Below, piece after piece: positions 43,912 to 52,694 of a stretch of 64,000 bases of DNA. Under the pieces are notes generated by a model. The model saw only the letters and a list, made by a program, of their open reading frames with translations, made no database searches and was not told where the DNA came from. Within the stretch, counting starts at the first letter, position 1. Each line of letters begins with the position of its first letter. Origin of the DNA: Kordiimonadaceae bacterium (lineage in GTDB: Bacteria; Pseudomonadota; Alphaproteobacteria; Sphingomonadales; Emcibacteraceae); assembly GCA_024236295.1 (NCBI GenBank), contig JACKKT010000012.1:17619-81618 (forward strand), written 5' to 3'. The position numbers and the translations under genes were made by a program.

Positions 43912-46356
43912 GTGATATTTCGGAAAAGCATATTTAATTTATTTTTATTATTCTTTTTGTTCCTGACCCCTCAATATGGGGTTTTTGCACAAAATACAGA
44001 CAATAATGTAAATTTAACAGATGAAGAAAAGCTCTGGATAAAACAACATCCTGTCATACGGTCTACAAACGAAATGGAATGGGCCCCCCTTGATTTTGTT
44101 CGTGACGGGAAGCCTTTAGGTTTCTCAATTGATTATTTAAATCTGGTCGCCGAAAAAGTTGGATTAAAAATTGAATTTATTAATGGATTGCCCTGGTCTG
44201 AGCTCCTTAGAAAATTAAGAAATAAAGAAATTGATATGGCGCAGAGCATCATTCAATCTCCAGAACGTGAGGAATATCTTAATTTCACAGTGCCTTATCT
44301 TGATTTGCCTATGGTATATTTCGGAAGGCAGGGGTCCAAGCATATATCAAGCATTAATGATTTGCAGAACAAAAGAATAGGGGTCGTCATCGATTCAATC
44401 CCTGACAGGGTTTATAAAGAAAATTTTTCTGAACTTGATCTGGTTGAATTTGACTCTACCCTTCAAGCTCTTAAAGCGCTTTCTGCGGGGGCAATTGATG
44501 TTCATGCTGATATATTGCCCGCTTCGCAATATATGATCAGGACAAGTTTGTTACCGGGTATAGAAGTCATTGGCGACAAATTTTTTCCGGAAACGGAAAA
44601 TTCCGATTACATCCGTTTTGCGGCCCGTAAAGACTGGCCGATACTAATTTCAATTTTGGAAAAAGGTATGGCCGCTGTCAGTCAGGAAGAATTTGTTGCA
44701 CTAACTGATAAATGGCAGACTTCAAGATCGAGTGGAAGCCTTTCAGACATGGGACTAACTCAGGAAGAAATTGCCTGGCTCTCGCAGAATAATGTTGTCA
44801 GGGTTGCCGCAGACCCGACCGTTGCCCCACTGGAGTTTATTGATAATAATGGTGAAATCACAGGCATCACAGGCGCGTATTTAAAAAAAATCGCTGAAAA
44901 ACTTAACATTACGTTTGAAACAGTTGCCAGCCAAAATTGGGCAGATTCACTGAATAAAATCAGTAATGGTGAAGTAGATGTTGTCGGGCTGGCTTCACCT
45001 ACTGAGGAAAGATCCAAATATTTTATTTTTACCGATGAATATCTGGAAGTAGTTTACATGATATTTACGCGAAAAGAAGAAGGGATTTTTGGTAATTTAG
45101 ACGGGCTTTCAGGACGCAAAGTTGCCGTTATTAAAGAGTATGCCGTAATTGATTATTTAAAGAAAAATTATCCAGATATTGAAATTGTTGAAACTGAATC
45201 TGAAGCAGAAGCATTGCGTCTCGTCGGAACAGGACGTGCTGATGCGCATGTAGGAAGCCTTCCAATGGCAGCCTATAATATTGCGGATCAGGGACTGACA
45301 AATATAGTGGTCTCTGGAGATACGCCTTACAGGGATGAGGGTACTTTTGCCATAAGGAAAGAGCTGCCGTTATTGGCCAGCGCCATGCAAAAGGCACTTA
45401 AATCTATCAGTGCCGTTGAGCGGGCACAGATTTCGAGGGAGTGGATAGGGTCACTCTCCAATGAAGACCCGTTGGACTATGCTCTGTTTTGGCAAATCGG
45501 TATTGTCCTAATTGTCATTTTGGTTATTATTCTGATCTGGAATGCCAGCCTGAGACGTGAAGTCAAGCGGCGAAAATCTGTTGAAAGGCAACTGATCATT
45601 TCACAGATGCGTGCTGAAACCGCGCAGGCTGAGGCTGAGGCGGCAAATGCTGCGAAATCAAATTTCCTTGCCAATATGAGCCATGAAATCCGCACGCCGC
45701 TTAATGCCATAATAGGCTTTTCTGACGCAATGCTGGCCGGAGTAGGAGGACAGGTTGATAACTTGAAACATAAGGAATATCTGTCTGATATCAGAAACAG
45801 TGGCACACATTTATCGACAGTAATAAATGACATCCTTGATTTATCAAAGATTGAAGCCGGTAAATGGCGACTTGAGGAATGTGAATTTTCACTGAATAGC
45901 TGCCTGATTGAAGCTATTAAAATGTTGACCGCCCAGGCGGAAGGGAAAAATATTGCAGTTTTATATTCACCAAAATCAATTACCAGTTCATTGAAAATTA
46001 TTGGTGATTTAAATGCAATAAAAAGGATTTTTATAAACCTGCTTTCAAATGCAATTAAATACACGCCGCATGGCGGCAAAGTAGAATGTATGATTAATAA
46101 AAAGCGCAACGGCCAGGTTGAAGTGGCTATCATAGATAATGGGATTGGTATTCCCAAAGACAGGCTTGAACAGGTCCAGAACCCGTTTGAGCAAATTCAT
46201 GAAGACCATGATTTAAATGAGGAAGGCACAGGACTTGGACTTCCAATCGTGAAAAATCTGATAGAACTTCATAATGGAAAGTTCACTTTAATCAGTGAAA
46301 TAAAAGAAGGAACCCAGGCCATAATTACATTTCCAACAAAACGGGTAATCGGCTGA
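43912..46356 (+). CDS. sensor histidine kinase with two periplasmic solute-binding domains
   Basis: 814 residues. A signal-like hydrophobic start (IFNLFLLFFLFLTPQYGVFA) is followed by two SBP_bac_3/PBPb domains (about 28-268 and 285-520), each beginning with LTxEEkxWxxxxxVxRxx and containing the FTVPY/FTDEYLEV and AGAIDVHADI/GTGRADAHVG blocks. One transmembrane helix at 530-548 leads into HisKA (MSHEIRTPLNAIIGFSDAM) and HATPase (NLLSNAIKYT, DNGIGIPKDRL, GTGLGLPIV). This is the BvgS/EvgS build without PAS, receiver or HPt. It senses a small amino acid- or nucleoside-like ligand in the periplasm (inference). No response regulator adjacent. GTG start at 43912. The stop lies one base from the convergent GMC gene. 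Confidence 0.88.
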   Translation: MIFRKSIFNLFLLFFLFLTPQYGVFAQNTDNNVNLTDEEKLWIKQHPVIRSTNEMEWAPLDFVRDGKPLGFSIDYLNLVAEKVGLKIEFINGLPWSELLRKLRNKEIDMAQSIIQSPEREEYLNFTVPYLDLPMVYFGRQGSKHISSINDLQNKRIGVVIDSIPDRVYKENFSELDLVEFDSTLQALKALSAGAIDVHADILPASQYMIRTSLLPGIEVIGDKFFPETENSDYIRFAARKDWPILISILEKGMAAVSQEEFVALTDKWQTSRSSGSLSDMGLTQEEIAWLSQNNVVRVAADPTVAPLEFIDNNGEITGITGAYLKKIAEKLNITFETVASQNWADSLNKISNGEVDVVGLASPTEERSKYFIFTDEYLEVVYMIFTRKEEGIFGNLDGLSGRKVAVIKEYAVIDYLKKNYPDIEIVETESEAEALRLVGTGRADAHVGSLPMAAYNIADQGLTNIVVSGDTPYRDEGTFAIRKELPLLASAMQKALKSISAVERAQISREWIGSLSNEDPLDYALFWQIGIVLIVILVIILIWNASLRREVKRRKSVERQLIISQMRAETAQAEAEAANAAKSNFLANMSHEIRTPLNAIIGFSDAMLAGVGGQVDNLKHKEYLSDIRNSGTHLSTVINDILDLSKIEAGKWRLEECEFSLNSCLIEAIKMLTAQAEGKNIAVLYSPKSITSSLKIIGDLNAIKRIFINLLSNAIKYTPHGGKVECMINKKRNGQVEVAIIDNGIGIPKDRLEQVQNPFEQIHEDHDLNEEGTGLGLPIVKNLIELHNGKFTLISEIKEGTQAIITFPTKRVIG

Positions 46357-46357
46357 T

Positions 46358-48046
46358 TTAAATTTGCCCTGCTTTAAGCTGGCCGACGGCATAATCCGCC
46401 GCCCGCGCCGTGAGTGCCATATAGGTAAGCGATGGGTTCTGGCAAGCGGTTGAGGCCATTGCAGCACCATCTGTTACAAACAGATTATCGACATCATGGC
46501 ACTGGTTAAACCCATTCAGGACACTGGTTTTAGGATCCCGTCCCATGCGCGCTGTTCCCATTTCATGAATGCAAAGCCCCGGCGGCGGTTCGTCTGCATA
46601 GCTTTCGATATCATGGAACCCGGCTTTTTTTAGCATTTCTTCTGCTTCAAATTTCATGCTTTGCTGCATGGCTTTTTCATTGTCACCATGTTCGACCGAA
46701 ATGCGCAACAGTGGCATTTCCCACTGGTCTTTTTGGGTAGGGTCAAGCCGGATATGATTTTCAAATCTGGGCAACATCTCGCCAAACCCCATAATTTCGA
46801 ATGTCCAGTCCCCCGGGGTTCTAAGTTTATTTTTAAGCTCGACCCCATAAAGGGGAGTCTCTGTCAGCCGACCCCAGTCTTCCCTTGATGACCAGCCCTC
46901 ATAACCATAACCGCGAATGAAATCGGGGTGTTTTTCGCTTAAATTATGAAAGCGCGGGATATAAACGGCATTGGCCCTGCGACCACTGTAATAACGGTCA
47001 TCAATGGTCATTTTACCCCTTGCGCCTGCCTTAAATACATGGTCCATTAAATAATGCCCCAGCACGCCGCTGCTGTTGGCTATACCGTTCTGGAAGCTTT
47101 CCGACATGGAATTAAGCATGATTTGGGTGGTGCCAAGGGCCGATGCACAAAGGAATATGATCTTTGCGGTATAATCCGTTACCTGTTTGGTATTTGCATC
47201 AATAACCCTAACACCAGATGCTTTTTTGCTCTCCGGATCATAGTTGACTTTTTGGGCGACAGCATCGGTGATGATGGTCAGATTGCCGGTCCGCTCCGCT
47301 GCCGGCAAGGTCGCTGACTGGCTGGAAAAATAGGCGCCGAACGAACAGCCGCGCGTACATTCGTTTCTGAATTGACATTTGCTGCGGCCAAGGGCGAGCT
47401 GTTCTTCCGTCGGCTCGGTTAAATTGGCGGTGCGGCTGATGATCAGATGGCGGTCGGGATAGGCGGCCTCGATTCCTTTTTTGGCGGCGCGCTCTACACA
47501 TGACATTTCCATCGGCGGCTGGAATATGCCGTCCGGCAGATGGGGAAGTCCTTCTTTTGATCCACTTATTCCGGCAAATCTTTCCGCATAATCATACCAG
47601 GGGGCGATATCTTTGTACCGGATCGGCCAGTCAGTACCATGCCCGTCATTTTTATTGGCTTCAAAATCCAGATCACTGAAACGAAGACTCACTTTGCCCC
47701 AGGTCAGCGACTTGCCGCCAAGCTGATGGCCCCTGATCCATGAAAAGGGTTTTCCTTCTTCCTGGATATAGGGTTTTTCAGGATCTTTGATAAAAAAATG
47801 TTTGTGCCCCTCATTGATGCCTGTCTGACGCTGGATCGGATAATCACGGGCAAGTTCGCTTCTTGATGTGCGGCCATGATTGGGCAGCTCCCAAGGCGCT
47901 TTTCCTTCTGTCGGGTAATCCCCGGCATCAACCCGCCGGCCCCGCTCAATCAGCAGGGTTTTAAGCCCTTTTTCGGTCAGTTCCTTGGCGGCCCATCCGC
48001 CAGAAATGCCGGAACCCACAACAATTGCATCAAATTCTGTGCTCAT
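46358..48046 (-). CDS. GMC-type FAD oxidoreductase (sugar dehydrogenase-like)
   Basis: 562 residues. FAD-binding IVVGSGISGGWAAKELTEKG at the N-terminus, LGGKSLTWGKVSLRF, and the GMC C-terminal block MGRDPKTSVLN...VDNLFVTDGAAMASTACQNPSLTYMAL. His-Glu-Met near HEMGTARMG is the active-site His. A cysteine-rich CQFRNECTRGCSF suggests a bound metal or disulfide as in membrane sugar/2-keto-gluconate dehydrogenases. No Tat or Sec signal, so cytoplasmic or coupled to an unseen partner. The ATG at 48046 lies 22 bases after the isomerase stop, with GGGA upstream; a longer frame to 48103 overlaps it. With the isomerase and the permease this looks like a 3-keto-sugar or sugar-oxidation route (inference). 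Confidence 0.84.
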   Translation of the reverse strand: MSTEFDAIVVGSGISGGWAAKELTEKGLKTLLIERGRRVDAGDYPTEGKAPWELPNHGRTSRSELARDYPIQRQTGINEGHKHFFIKDPEKPYIQEEGKPFSWIRGHQLGGKSLTWGKVSLRFSDLDFEANKNDGHGTDWPIRYKDIAPWYDYAERFAGISGSKEGLPHLPDGIFQPPMEMSCVERAAKKGIEAAYPDRHLIISRTANLTEPTEEQLALGRSKCQFRNECTRGCSFGAYFSSQSATLPAAERTGNLTIITDAVAQKVNYDPESKKASGVRVIDANTKQVTDYTAKIIFLCASALGTTQIMLNSMSESFQNGIANSSGVLGHYLMDHVFKAGARGKMTIDDRYYSGRRANAVYIPRFHNLSEKHPDFIRGYGYEGWSSREDWGRLTETPLYGVELKNKLRTPGDWTFEIMGFGEMLPRFENHIRLDPTQKDQWEMPLLRISVEHGDNEKAMQQSMKFEAEEMLKKAGFHDIESYADEPPPGLCIHEMGTARMGRDPKTSVLNGFNQCHDVDNLFVTDGAAMASTACQNPSLTYMALTARAADYAVGQLKAGQI

Positions 48047-48068
48047 AATTCCCGCTTTCTGCTCAGCT

Positions 48069-48980
48069 TTATAAATACTGGCGAAGGTGAGTTGCACTGT
48101 CAATCAGCGATTTTTTACGCATTTCAATATCCCCTTCATAATCGGCATCTTCCACTTCAATACAAAGGGCGCCGTCAAACCCGGCCACCTTCATTTTGGC
48201 GATATAGCTTTGCCAGTCAATATCACCCCGCCCCGGAATGCGCGGATCATGATAGTCAAGTGGGTTGGCCATCGTCCCCACATCATCCAGCCTGTCCCGG
48301 TTTACCGCCACATCCTTGGCATGGGTATGGAACATTTTGTTGGCAAACTCGTCCCATGGTTTTTCGTGGTTCATCTGCATCCAGACCAGGTGCGACGGAT
48401 CATAATTAAGCCCCAGTGTGTCACCGTCAAATTCCGCAAACAACCGCCGCCATATTTTCGGGCTATAGGCAATATTTTTGCCTGCCGGCCATTCATCATC
48501 GGTAAAAAACATGGCGCAGTTTTCAATGCCGATCCGGGTGTTTTTTGCCTTTGCATAGTCAAGCAGCGGACCCCAGACCTCAACCATGCGCGGCCAGTTA
48601 TCATCCACATTTTTATGCCAGTCATTACCGATAAAGGTAGTGACCATATTAATCCCGAGCAGCGCTGATGCATCAATGACCTTTTTTATATGATCAATAT
48701 ATACCTGCGCTTCCGCATGATCAGGGCAAAGCGGATTGGGGTAATAGCCAAGTGCGCTGATTTCAACGCCTTTTTTCTGACAGTAATCATTGATATAATC
48801 GGCATCATCCTGATCAAAATCAACCACATCAATATGGGTGACCCCGGCATATTTCCGCTCGGCCTTGCCCTTTGGCCAGCACATCATCTCAACGCACTGA
48901 AAATCATTCTCGGCCGCAAAATCAATCACTTCCTCAAATGTCATGCCGTCAAGTATAGCGCTTTGAATTCCAAGCTTCAT
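48069..48980 (-). CDS. sugar phosphate isomerase/epimerase-like TIM-barrel protein
   Basis: 303 residues, xylose-isomerase-like TIM barrel. GIQSAILDGMTFEEVIDFAAENDFQCVEMM is the start, with metal ligands in RIGIENCAMFF (Glu), NYDPSHLVWMQ (Asp/His), MFHTHAKDV (His) and GALCIEVEDAD (Glu). The order E-D-H-H-E is standard for these enzymes (epimerases, endonuclease IV-like fold). The substrate is unknown. Upstream of and co-directional with the GMC oxidoreductase (22 bases apart), which it probably serves. TIM-barrel/GMC pairs occur in routes handling oxidised sugars. Divergent from the permease at 49098. Confidence 0.84.
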   Translation of the reverse strand: MKLGIQSAILDGMTFEEVIDFAAENDFQCVEMMCWPKGKAERKYAGVTHIDVVDFDQDDADYINDYCQKKGVEISALGYYPNPLCPDHAEAQVYIDHIKKVIDASALLGINMVTTFIGNDWHKNVDDNWPRMVEVWGPLLDYAKAKNTRIGIENCAMFFTDDEWPAGKNIAYSPKIWRRLFAEFDGDTLGLNYDPSHLVWMQMNHEKPWDEFANKMFHTHAKDVAVNRDRLDDVGTMANPLDYHDPRIPGRGDIDWQSYIAKMKVAGFDGALCIEVEDADYEGDIEMRKKSLIDSATHLRQYL

Positions 48981-49097
48981 ATGGTCTGTCCTTTACCCTT
49001 ACTTCAGTTTGTAACCGATTACATTTTCGCTAGTCAAGTTTCCCGCGATCGGCTATCTTTAAAATTATAAGGGGTACTATAAAATAAGGGAAAAAGA

Positions 49098-50312
49098 ATG
49101 AATAGCAAAATATATGGTCAGCTCAGCGTCATGATGTTTCTTCAGCTTTTTGTCTGGGGAGCGTGGTTTGTAACTTTGGGCAGTTATCTGGCGAATATCG
49201 GCTTTAGCGGTGCGGAAATCGGCACCACATACCTTACCAACAATATTGGCGCGATCATTTCCCCGCTTTTTATCGGGTTGGTGGCGGACCGCTTTTTTGC
49301 TGCGGAAAAGGTGATGGCCGTCCTGCATCTGATTGGGGCGGTGTTGCTTTATTATGTTTCGGGTCTTGCCACGACGGGTAGTATTATTGTCGGTTTTCTG
49401 ATTTATAATGCGGTCTATATGCCGACCATTGCCCTGACCAATGCTGTTTCCTTTAACCAGATGGATAAACCAAACGAGCAGTTCCCGTTAATCCGGGTCT
49501 GGGGCACAATTGGCTGGATTGTTGCCGGGCTGCTGATTACTTTTATACTCGGCACAAAAATCGAAAATGTCGAGGCAACATCGGTTCCCCTTAAAATGGC
49601 GGCAATCGGCTCCGTAATCCTTGGGCTTTACAGCTTTACGCTCCCCAATACTCCTCCCCGCAGTAAGGGGCAAAAGGTCAGTATCGGTGATATGTTTGGA
49701 CTTGAATCCCTGGCGCTGCTTAAGGATCGCTCCTTTGCCGTCTTTTCCGCCTGTTCCCTGCTGATTTCCATCCCGCTCGCCTTTTATTATGCCTTTGCCA
49801 ATCTTTATTTTAACGAGATCGGCATGGAAGGGGTCGCTGCCAAAATGTCGCTGGGGCAGGTGTCCGAACTCGGCTTCATGGTGCTGATGCCTTTTTTCTT
49901 TCGCCGGTTTGGCGTTAAATGGATGCTGCTTGTCGGCATGCTGGCCTGGGTGGTTCGCTACGCTCTATTTGCCACCGGTGATATGGACGGCCTGGTCTGG
50001 ATGATCTATGTCGGGATACTCCTTCATGGTGTCTGTTATGACTTTTTCTTTGTCACCGGACAGGTTTACGTGGAAAAAAAGGCGGGCGTGGAAATCCGCT
50101 CCAGCGCGCAGAGCTTTTTTACGCTGCTCACCTATGGTTTCGGTCTTGCCATCGGTTCAATCCTTTCCGGTTATGTGGTTGATGCCTTTACCACGGACGG
50201 GATTAAGGACTGGGGCGGTATCTGGCTCACCCCCTGCCTGCTGGCGGCGGTGGTCTCAACCATCTTTATCTTTACCTTCAATGATAAAAGCAAGGCGACG
50301 GAGGAGGGGTGA
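49098..50312 (+). CDS. NHS-type MFS nucleoside/sugar permease
   Basis: 404 residues, twelve transmembrane helices. The N-terminus KIYGQLSVMMFLQLFVWGAWFVTLG and IGTTYLTNNIGAIISPLFIGLVADR are those of the NupG/XapB (nucleoside:H+ symporter) family, with the typical conserved R in FPLIRVWGTIGWIVAGLL. In this locus the transported compound may rather be a sugar, since it is divergent from a GMC-isomerase pair with only 117 bases between. AAGGGAAAAAG before ATG 49098. Confidence 0.84.
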   Translation: MNSKIYGQLSVMMFLQLFVWGAWFVTLGSYLANIGFSGAEIGTTYLTNNIGAIISPLFIGLVADRFFAAEKVMAVLHLIGAVLLYYVSGLATTGSIIVGFLIYNAVYMPTIALTNAVSFNQMDKPNEQFPLIRVWGTIGWIVAGLLITFILGTKIENVEATSVPLKMAAIGSVILGLYSFTLPNTPPRSKGQKVSIGDMFGLESLALLKDRSFAVFSACSLLISIPLAFYYAFANLYFNEIGMEGVAAKMSLGQVSELGFMVLMPFFFRRFGVKWMLLVGMLAWVVRYALFATGDMDGLVWMIYVGILLHGVCYDFFFVTGQVYVEKKAGVEIRSSAQSFFTLLTYGFGLAIGSILSGYVVDAFTTDGIKDWGGIWLTPCLLAAVVSTIFIFTFNDKSKATEEG

Positions 50313-50586
50313 TTTTAGGATCTTTATGGAAAATTATGTGTAAAGGGCATTTGAGGATTTTAAATAAAGCACCGTTTGCAGAATCAGGATATGAAAATAG
50401 ATAAAATTTTATTTAAATTTTGGATTTTTTCCAAAAATATTATGGTTAATGAATATGGTTAACAAATAACTAATTGATTCTATTAAGTATTCTCTTACAA
50501 ATACTTATTGTATTTAAGGGCTAAAATATAGTATAAATCACCATAGGTAAGTTTAGTATCGATTCTTAATTTTAATTGGGCAAAAA

Positions 50587-51186
50587 ATGTTTAATGTAAC
50601 AAAAATTCTTAAATGCGGGATAGCTGCGTCTATCGCATTTGTATTCACATCTTTTTCAGCGGCCAATGCACTCACTGTTGCTAATGTTGGCCTGGTTGAC
50701 ACCTATCTTGGTCAATGTACGCAAGGATTGACACCGGCGATCGCAAACGAGGTGAACTGCTTAAACACTTATGGCGCAGGTACCGATACAGCTTCTGCCT
50801 ATCAGAATATCGCTGCGGATAATCCGTTCGAGGAACTTTCCGATGCACCGGGTATTTATGCCATGGATCTAAACCCTGCATATAAAGGCGGTTATTTTTT
50901 ACTGCGGACCGGCAATATCGGTGGTGAGTTTAAACAATATTCATTTGTTTTCAAAAATAACAATGAAGCCGGATATGCTGTTATTAACCTGACCCTGTTT
51001 CAGTCTATACTTGCAGGAATTGACGAATCCCTGGATATGAGTGGCATTGGCAAAGTTAGCCACATTACAAGTATTGCCGGTATTTCTGCTGTGCCTCTTC
51101 CTGCTGCGGTGTGGATGATGATTACAGCACTGGGTGGAATTTTCGGTTTCAGAAATATTGGCCTGCGTCGCCGCAAAACAGCCTAA
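50587..51186 (+). CDS. VPLPA-CTERM surface protein
   Basis: 199 residues. Sec signal (ILKCGIAASIAFVFTSFSAANA), a ~130-residue extracytoplasmic domain of unknown fold, and a C-terminal sorting tail at ~165-199: the motif VPLPAAVWMM, a hydrophobic helix (ITALGGIFGF) and a basic end (LRRRKTA). This is a VPLPA-CTERM signal, used by an exosortase to anchor or process proteins linked to exopolysaccharide or outer-surface assembly. No exosortase or EPS gene lies within the window. GGG at 50578-50580 precedes the ATG. A terminator follows at 51223-51252. Confidence 0.85.
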   Translation: MFNVTKILKCGIAASIAFVFTSFSAANALTVANVGLVDTYLGQCTQGLTPAIANEVNCLNTYGAGTDTASAYQNIAADNPFEELSDAPGIYAMDLNPAYKGGYFLLRTGNIGGEFKQYSFVFKNNNEAGYAVINLTLFQSILAGIDESLDMSGIGKVSHITSIAGISAVPLPAAVWMMITALGGIFGFRNIGLRRRKTA

Positions 51187-51222
51187 GCCGCTTTATTTAC
51201 ACTGCATTATTTATTACAATTG

Positions 51223-51252
51223 AATGACTGTTTTCGTTAGGGAGCAGTCATT
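51223..51252 (+). terminator. Rho-independent-like terminator of the VPLPA-CTERM gene
   Basis: AATGACTG (51223-51230) pairs with CAGTCATT (51245-51252) around a 14-base loop; the T-run inside and just after the 3' arm is short (TTTT), so efficiency may be moderate. 37 bases past the stop of 50587-51186. Confidence 0.6.
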
Positions 51253-51374
51253 TTACAATGATGATCAAGTATATTGTTTATGGCTAGTCCTTTAGTTTCC
51301 CTCATGCCTGTTCAGGCCCTGTTAAACTTAAAACTTTTCTTCCCATCGCCCTGCTTCCGCTATATGAATAGCGT

Positions 51375-52694
51375 ATGAAAAATGCAGGGTTTAAATGGGG
51401 GATGTTCAGGGCGCGTCTGCCGATCATCCATATGAGGATTGAATGGCCGGAACTGGCGCAGGGGTTGGTGGTGTCGCTTTCAACGGCGCTGGCGCTTGTC
51501 CCGCTGCTGACCACATCATTCGGCCTTACTTTTCCGGAGGCGGTAACCATCGCCATGCTGCATATGATGCTGGTGACATCAAATGTGATTATTTTTGGCG
51601 AGCCGTTTGCATCGGGCTGGATAACCCCGGCATTGCCACTTGTTCTTGGTTTCGTGATCGGCGGGTATGAGAGCGCGGATGAGCGCTTTCAGATGATGAC
51701 GGCCTTGTCCCTTGATTTTGCAGCTCTGACCTTGCTGATGGGGGTGACGGGCTGGGGGCAAAAACTGGCGGGTCTGATTCCCCCGGCGCTGAAAGCCGGG
51801 ATCATTCTTGGCGCGGCGCTTTCGGCATTCAAGCGTATTTTTTATGATGATGTGGCGGCATTTCAAAAGATGCCGGTGTCTTATACTCTGGCCATACTTG
51901 TCTGCCTGATCATCCTTTACCTTCCGGCGTTTGCGCGACTTAAATCAAAATATAAATTATTTTCGATCATTTCGTCCTTCGGGCTACTGCCGTCTTTTAT
52001 TGTGGCGGGGGTCTTTGGCGGCCTTGCCGGGGAGCTTGGCATTGATATTACCCCCGGTTTTTTAAACCCGCCTTTCGCGGCACTGATGGAAAAAGTATCG
52101 CCCTTTGCCATTGGTTTTCCGCCGCTTTCCTATTTCTTAAGCGCTTTGCCGCTTACCCTTATCGCCTATCTTATTTTATTTGGGGATCTGATTACCGGAT
52201 CAAGCCTGATTGAGGATAATCAGAAATTTAGACCCGATGACCCGGTGGATATAAACCTGACCCGGTCCCATTATGCGGTGGCGATCCGTAATTTTCTGAT
52301 GGCGATTATCGCCCCGTTTTTCCCAACGCAAGGGGTGCTTTGGGCCGGGGCACAGATCATTATCATTGAACGCTGGAAGCAGGGTCGCGAAAAAATCGAA
52401 AGCCTGATTGGCGGTATTTCGGCCTTTTATTATTACGGTATTCCGGTGGTGTTTCTGATCCTGCCGCTGGTGACGGCCTTAAAGCCTTTTATGCCGATTG
52501 CGCTGATGCTGACATTGCTGCTCACCGGTATTGCCTGCGGCAGGCTGGCGCTTAAAATAGCAAACACCATAACCGACCGGGCGGTCATGGTGCTGGTTGC
52601 GTTGCTTCTTACCTTTTTTTCGCCGTGGGTTGGCTTATTGGCGGGGGGTGTTGCCTGTATTTTATTTGGCGCCTCCAAAAAGAAGCGGGTTTAA
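51375..52694 (+). CDS. UraA/SulP-like membrane permease
   Basis: 439 residues, ten to fourteen hydrophobic segments. The centre has GVTGWGQKLAGLIPPALKAG and the pair PLSYFLSALPLTLIAYLILFG, DLITGSSLI, as in xanthine/uracil and related permeases of the SLC23/SLC26 fold, but I do not recognise a described subfamily. The gene overlaps the convergent epimerase by 33 bases, and D-Glu genes lie immediately beyond, so an acidic substrate such as D-glutamate or a muropeptide fragment is conceivable (inference). ATG 51375 has no clear Shine-Dalgarno; in-frame ATGs at 51402 and 51432 are alternatives. Confidence 0.68.
   Translation: MKNAGFKWGMFRARLPIIHMRIEWPELAQGLVVSLSTALALVPLLTTSFGLTFPEAVTIAMLHMMLVTSNVIIFGEPFASGWITPALPLVLGFVIGGYESADERFQMMTALSLDFAALTLLMGVTGWGQKLAGLIPPALKAGIILGAALSAFKRIFYDDVAAFQKMPVSYTLAILVCLIILYLPAFARLKSKYKLFSIISSFGLLPSFIVAGVFGGLAGELGIDITPGFLNPPFAALMEKVSPFAIGFPPLSYFLSALPLTLIAYLILFGDLITGSSLIEDNQKFRPDDPVDINLTRSHYAVAIRNFLMAIIAPFFPTQGVLWAGAQIIIIERWKQGREKIESLIGGISAFYYYGIPVVFLILPLVTALKPFMPIALMLTLLLTGIACGRLALKIANTITDRAVMVLVALLLTFFSPWVGLLAGGVACILFGASKKKRV

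Noticed and set aside
45477..46157. Long antisense frame (226 codons) in the kinase domain of the double-SBP sensor
   Set aside because: Low-complexity translation opposite a conserved HisKA/HATPase region; no start signal or family motif.
48087..48668. Long antisense frame (193 codons) in the TIM-barrel isomerase gene
   Set aside because: Opposite strand of a clearly conserved enzyme with all metal ligands; a shadow.
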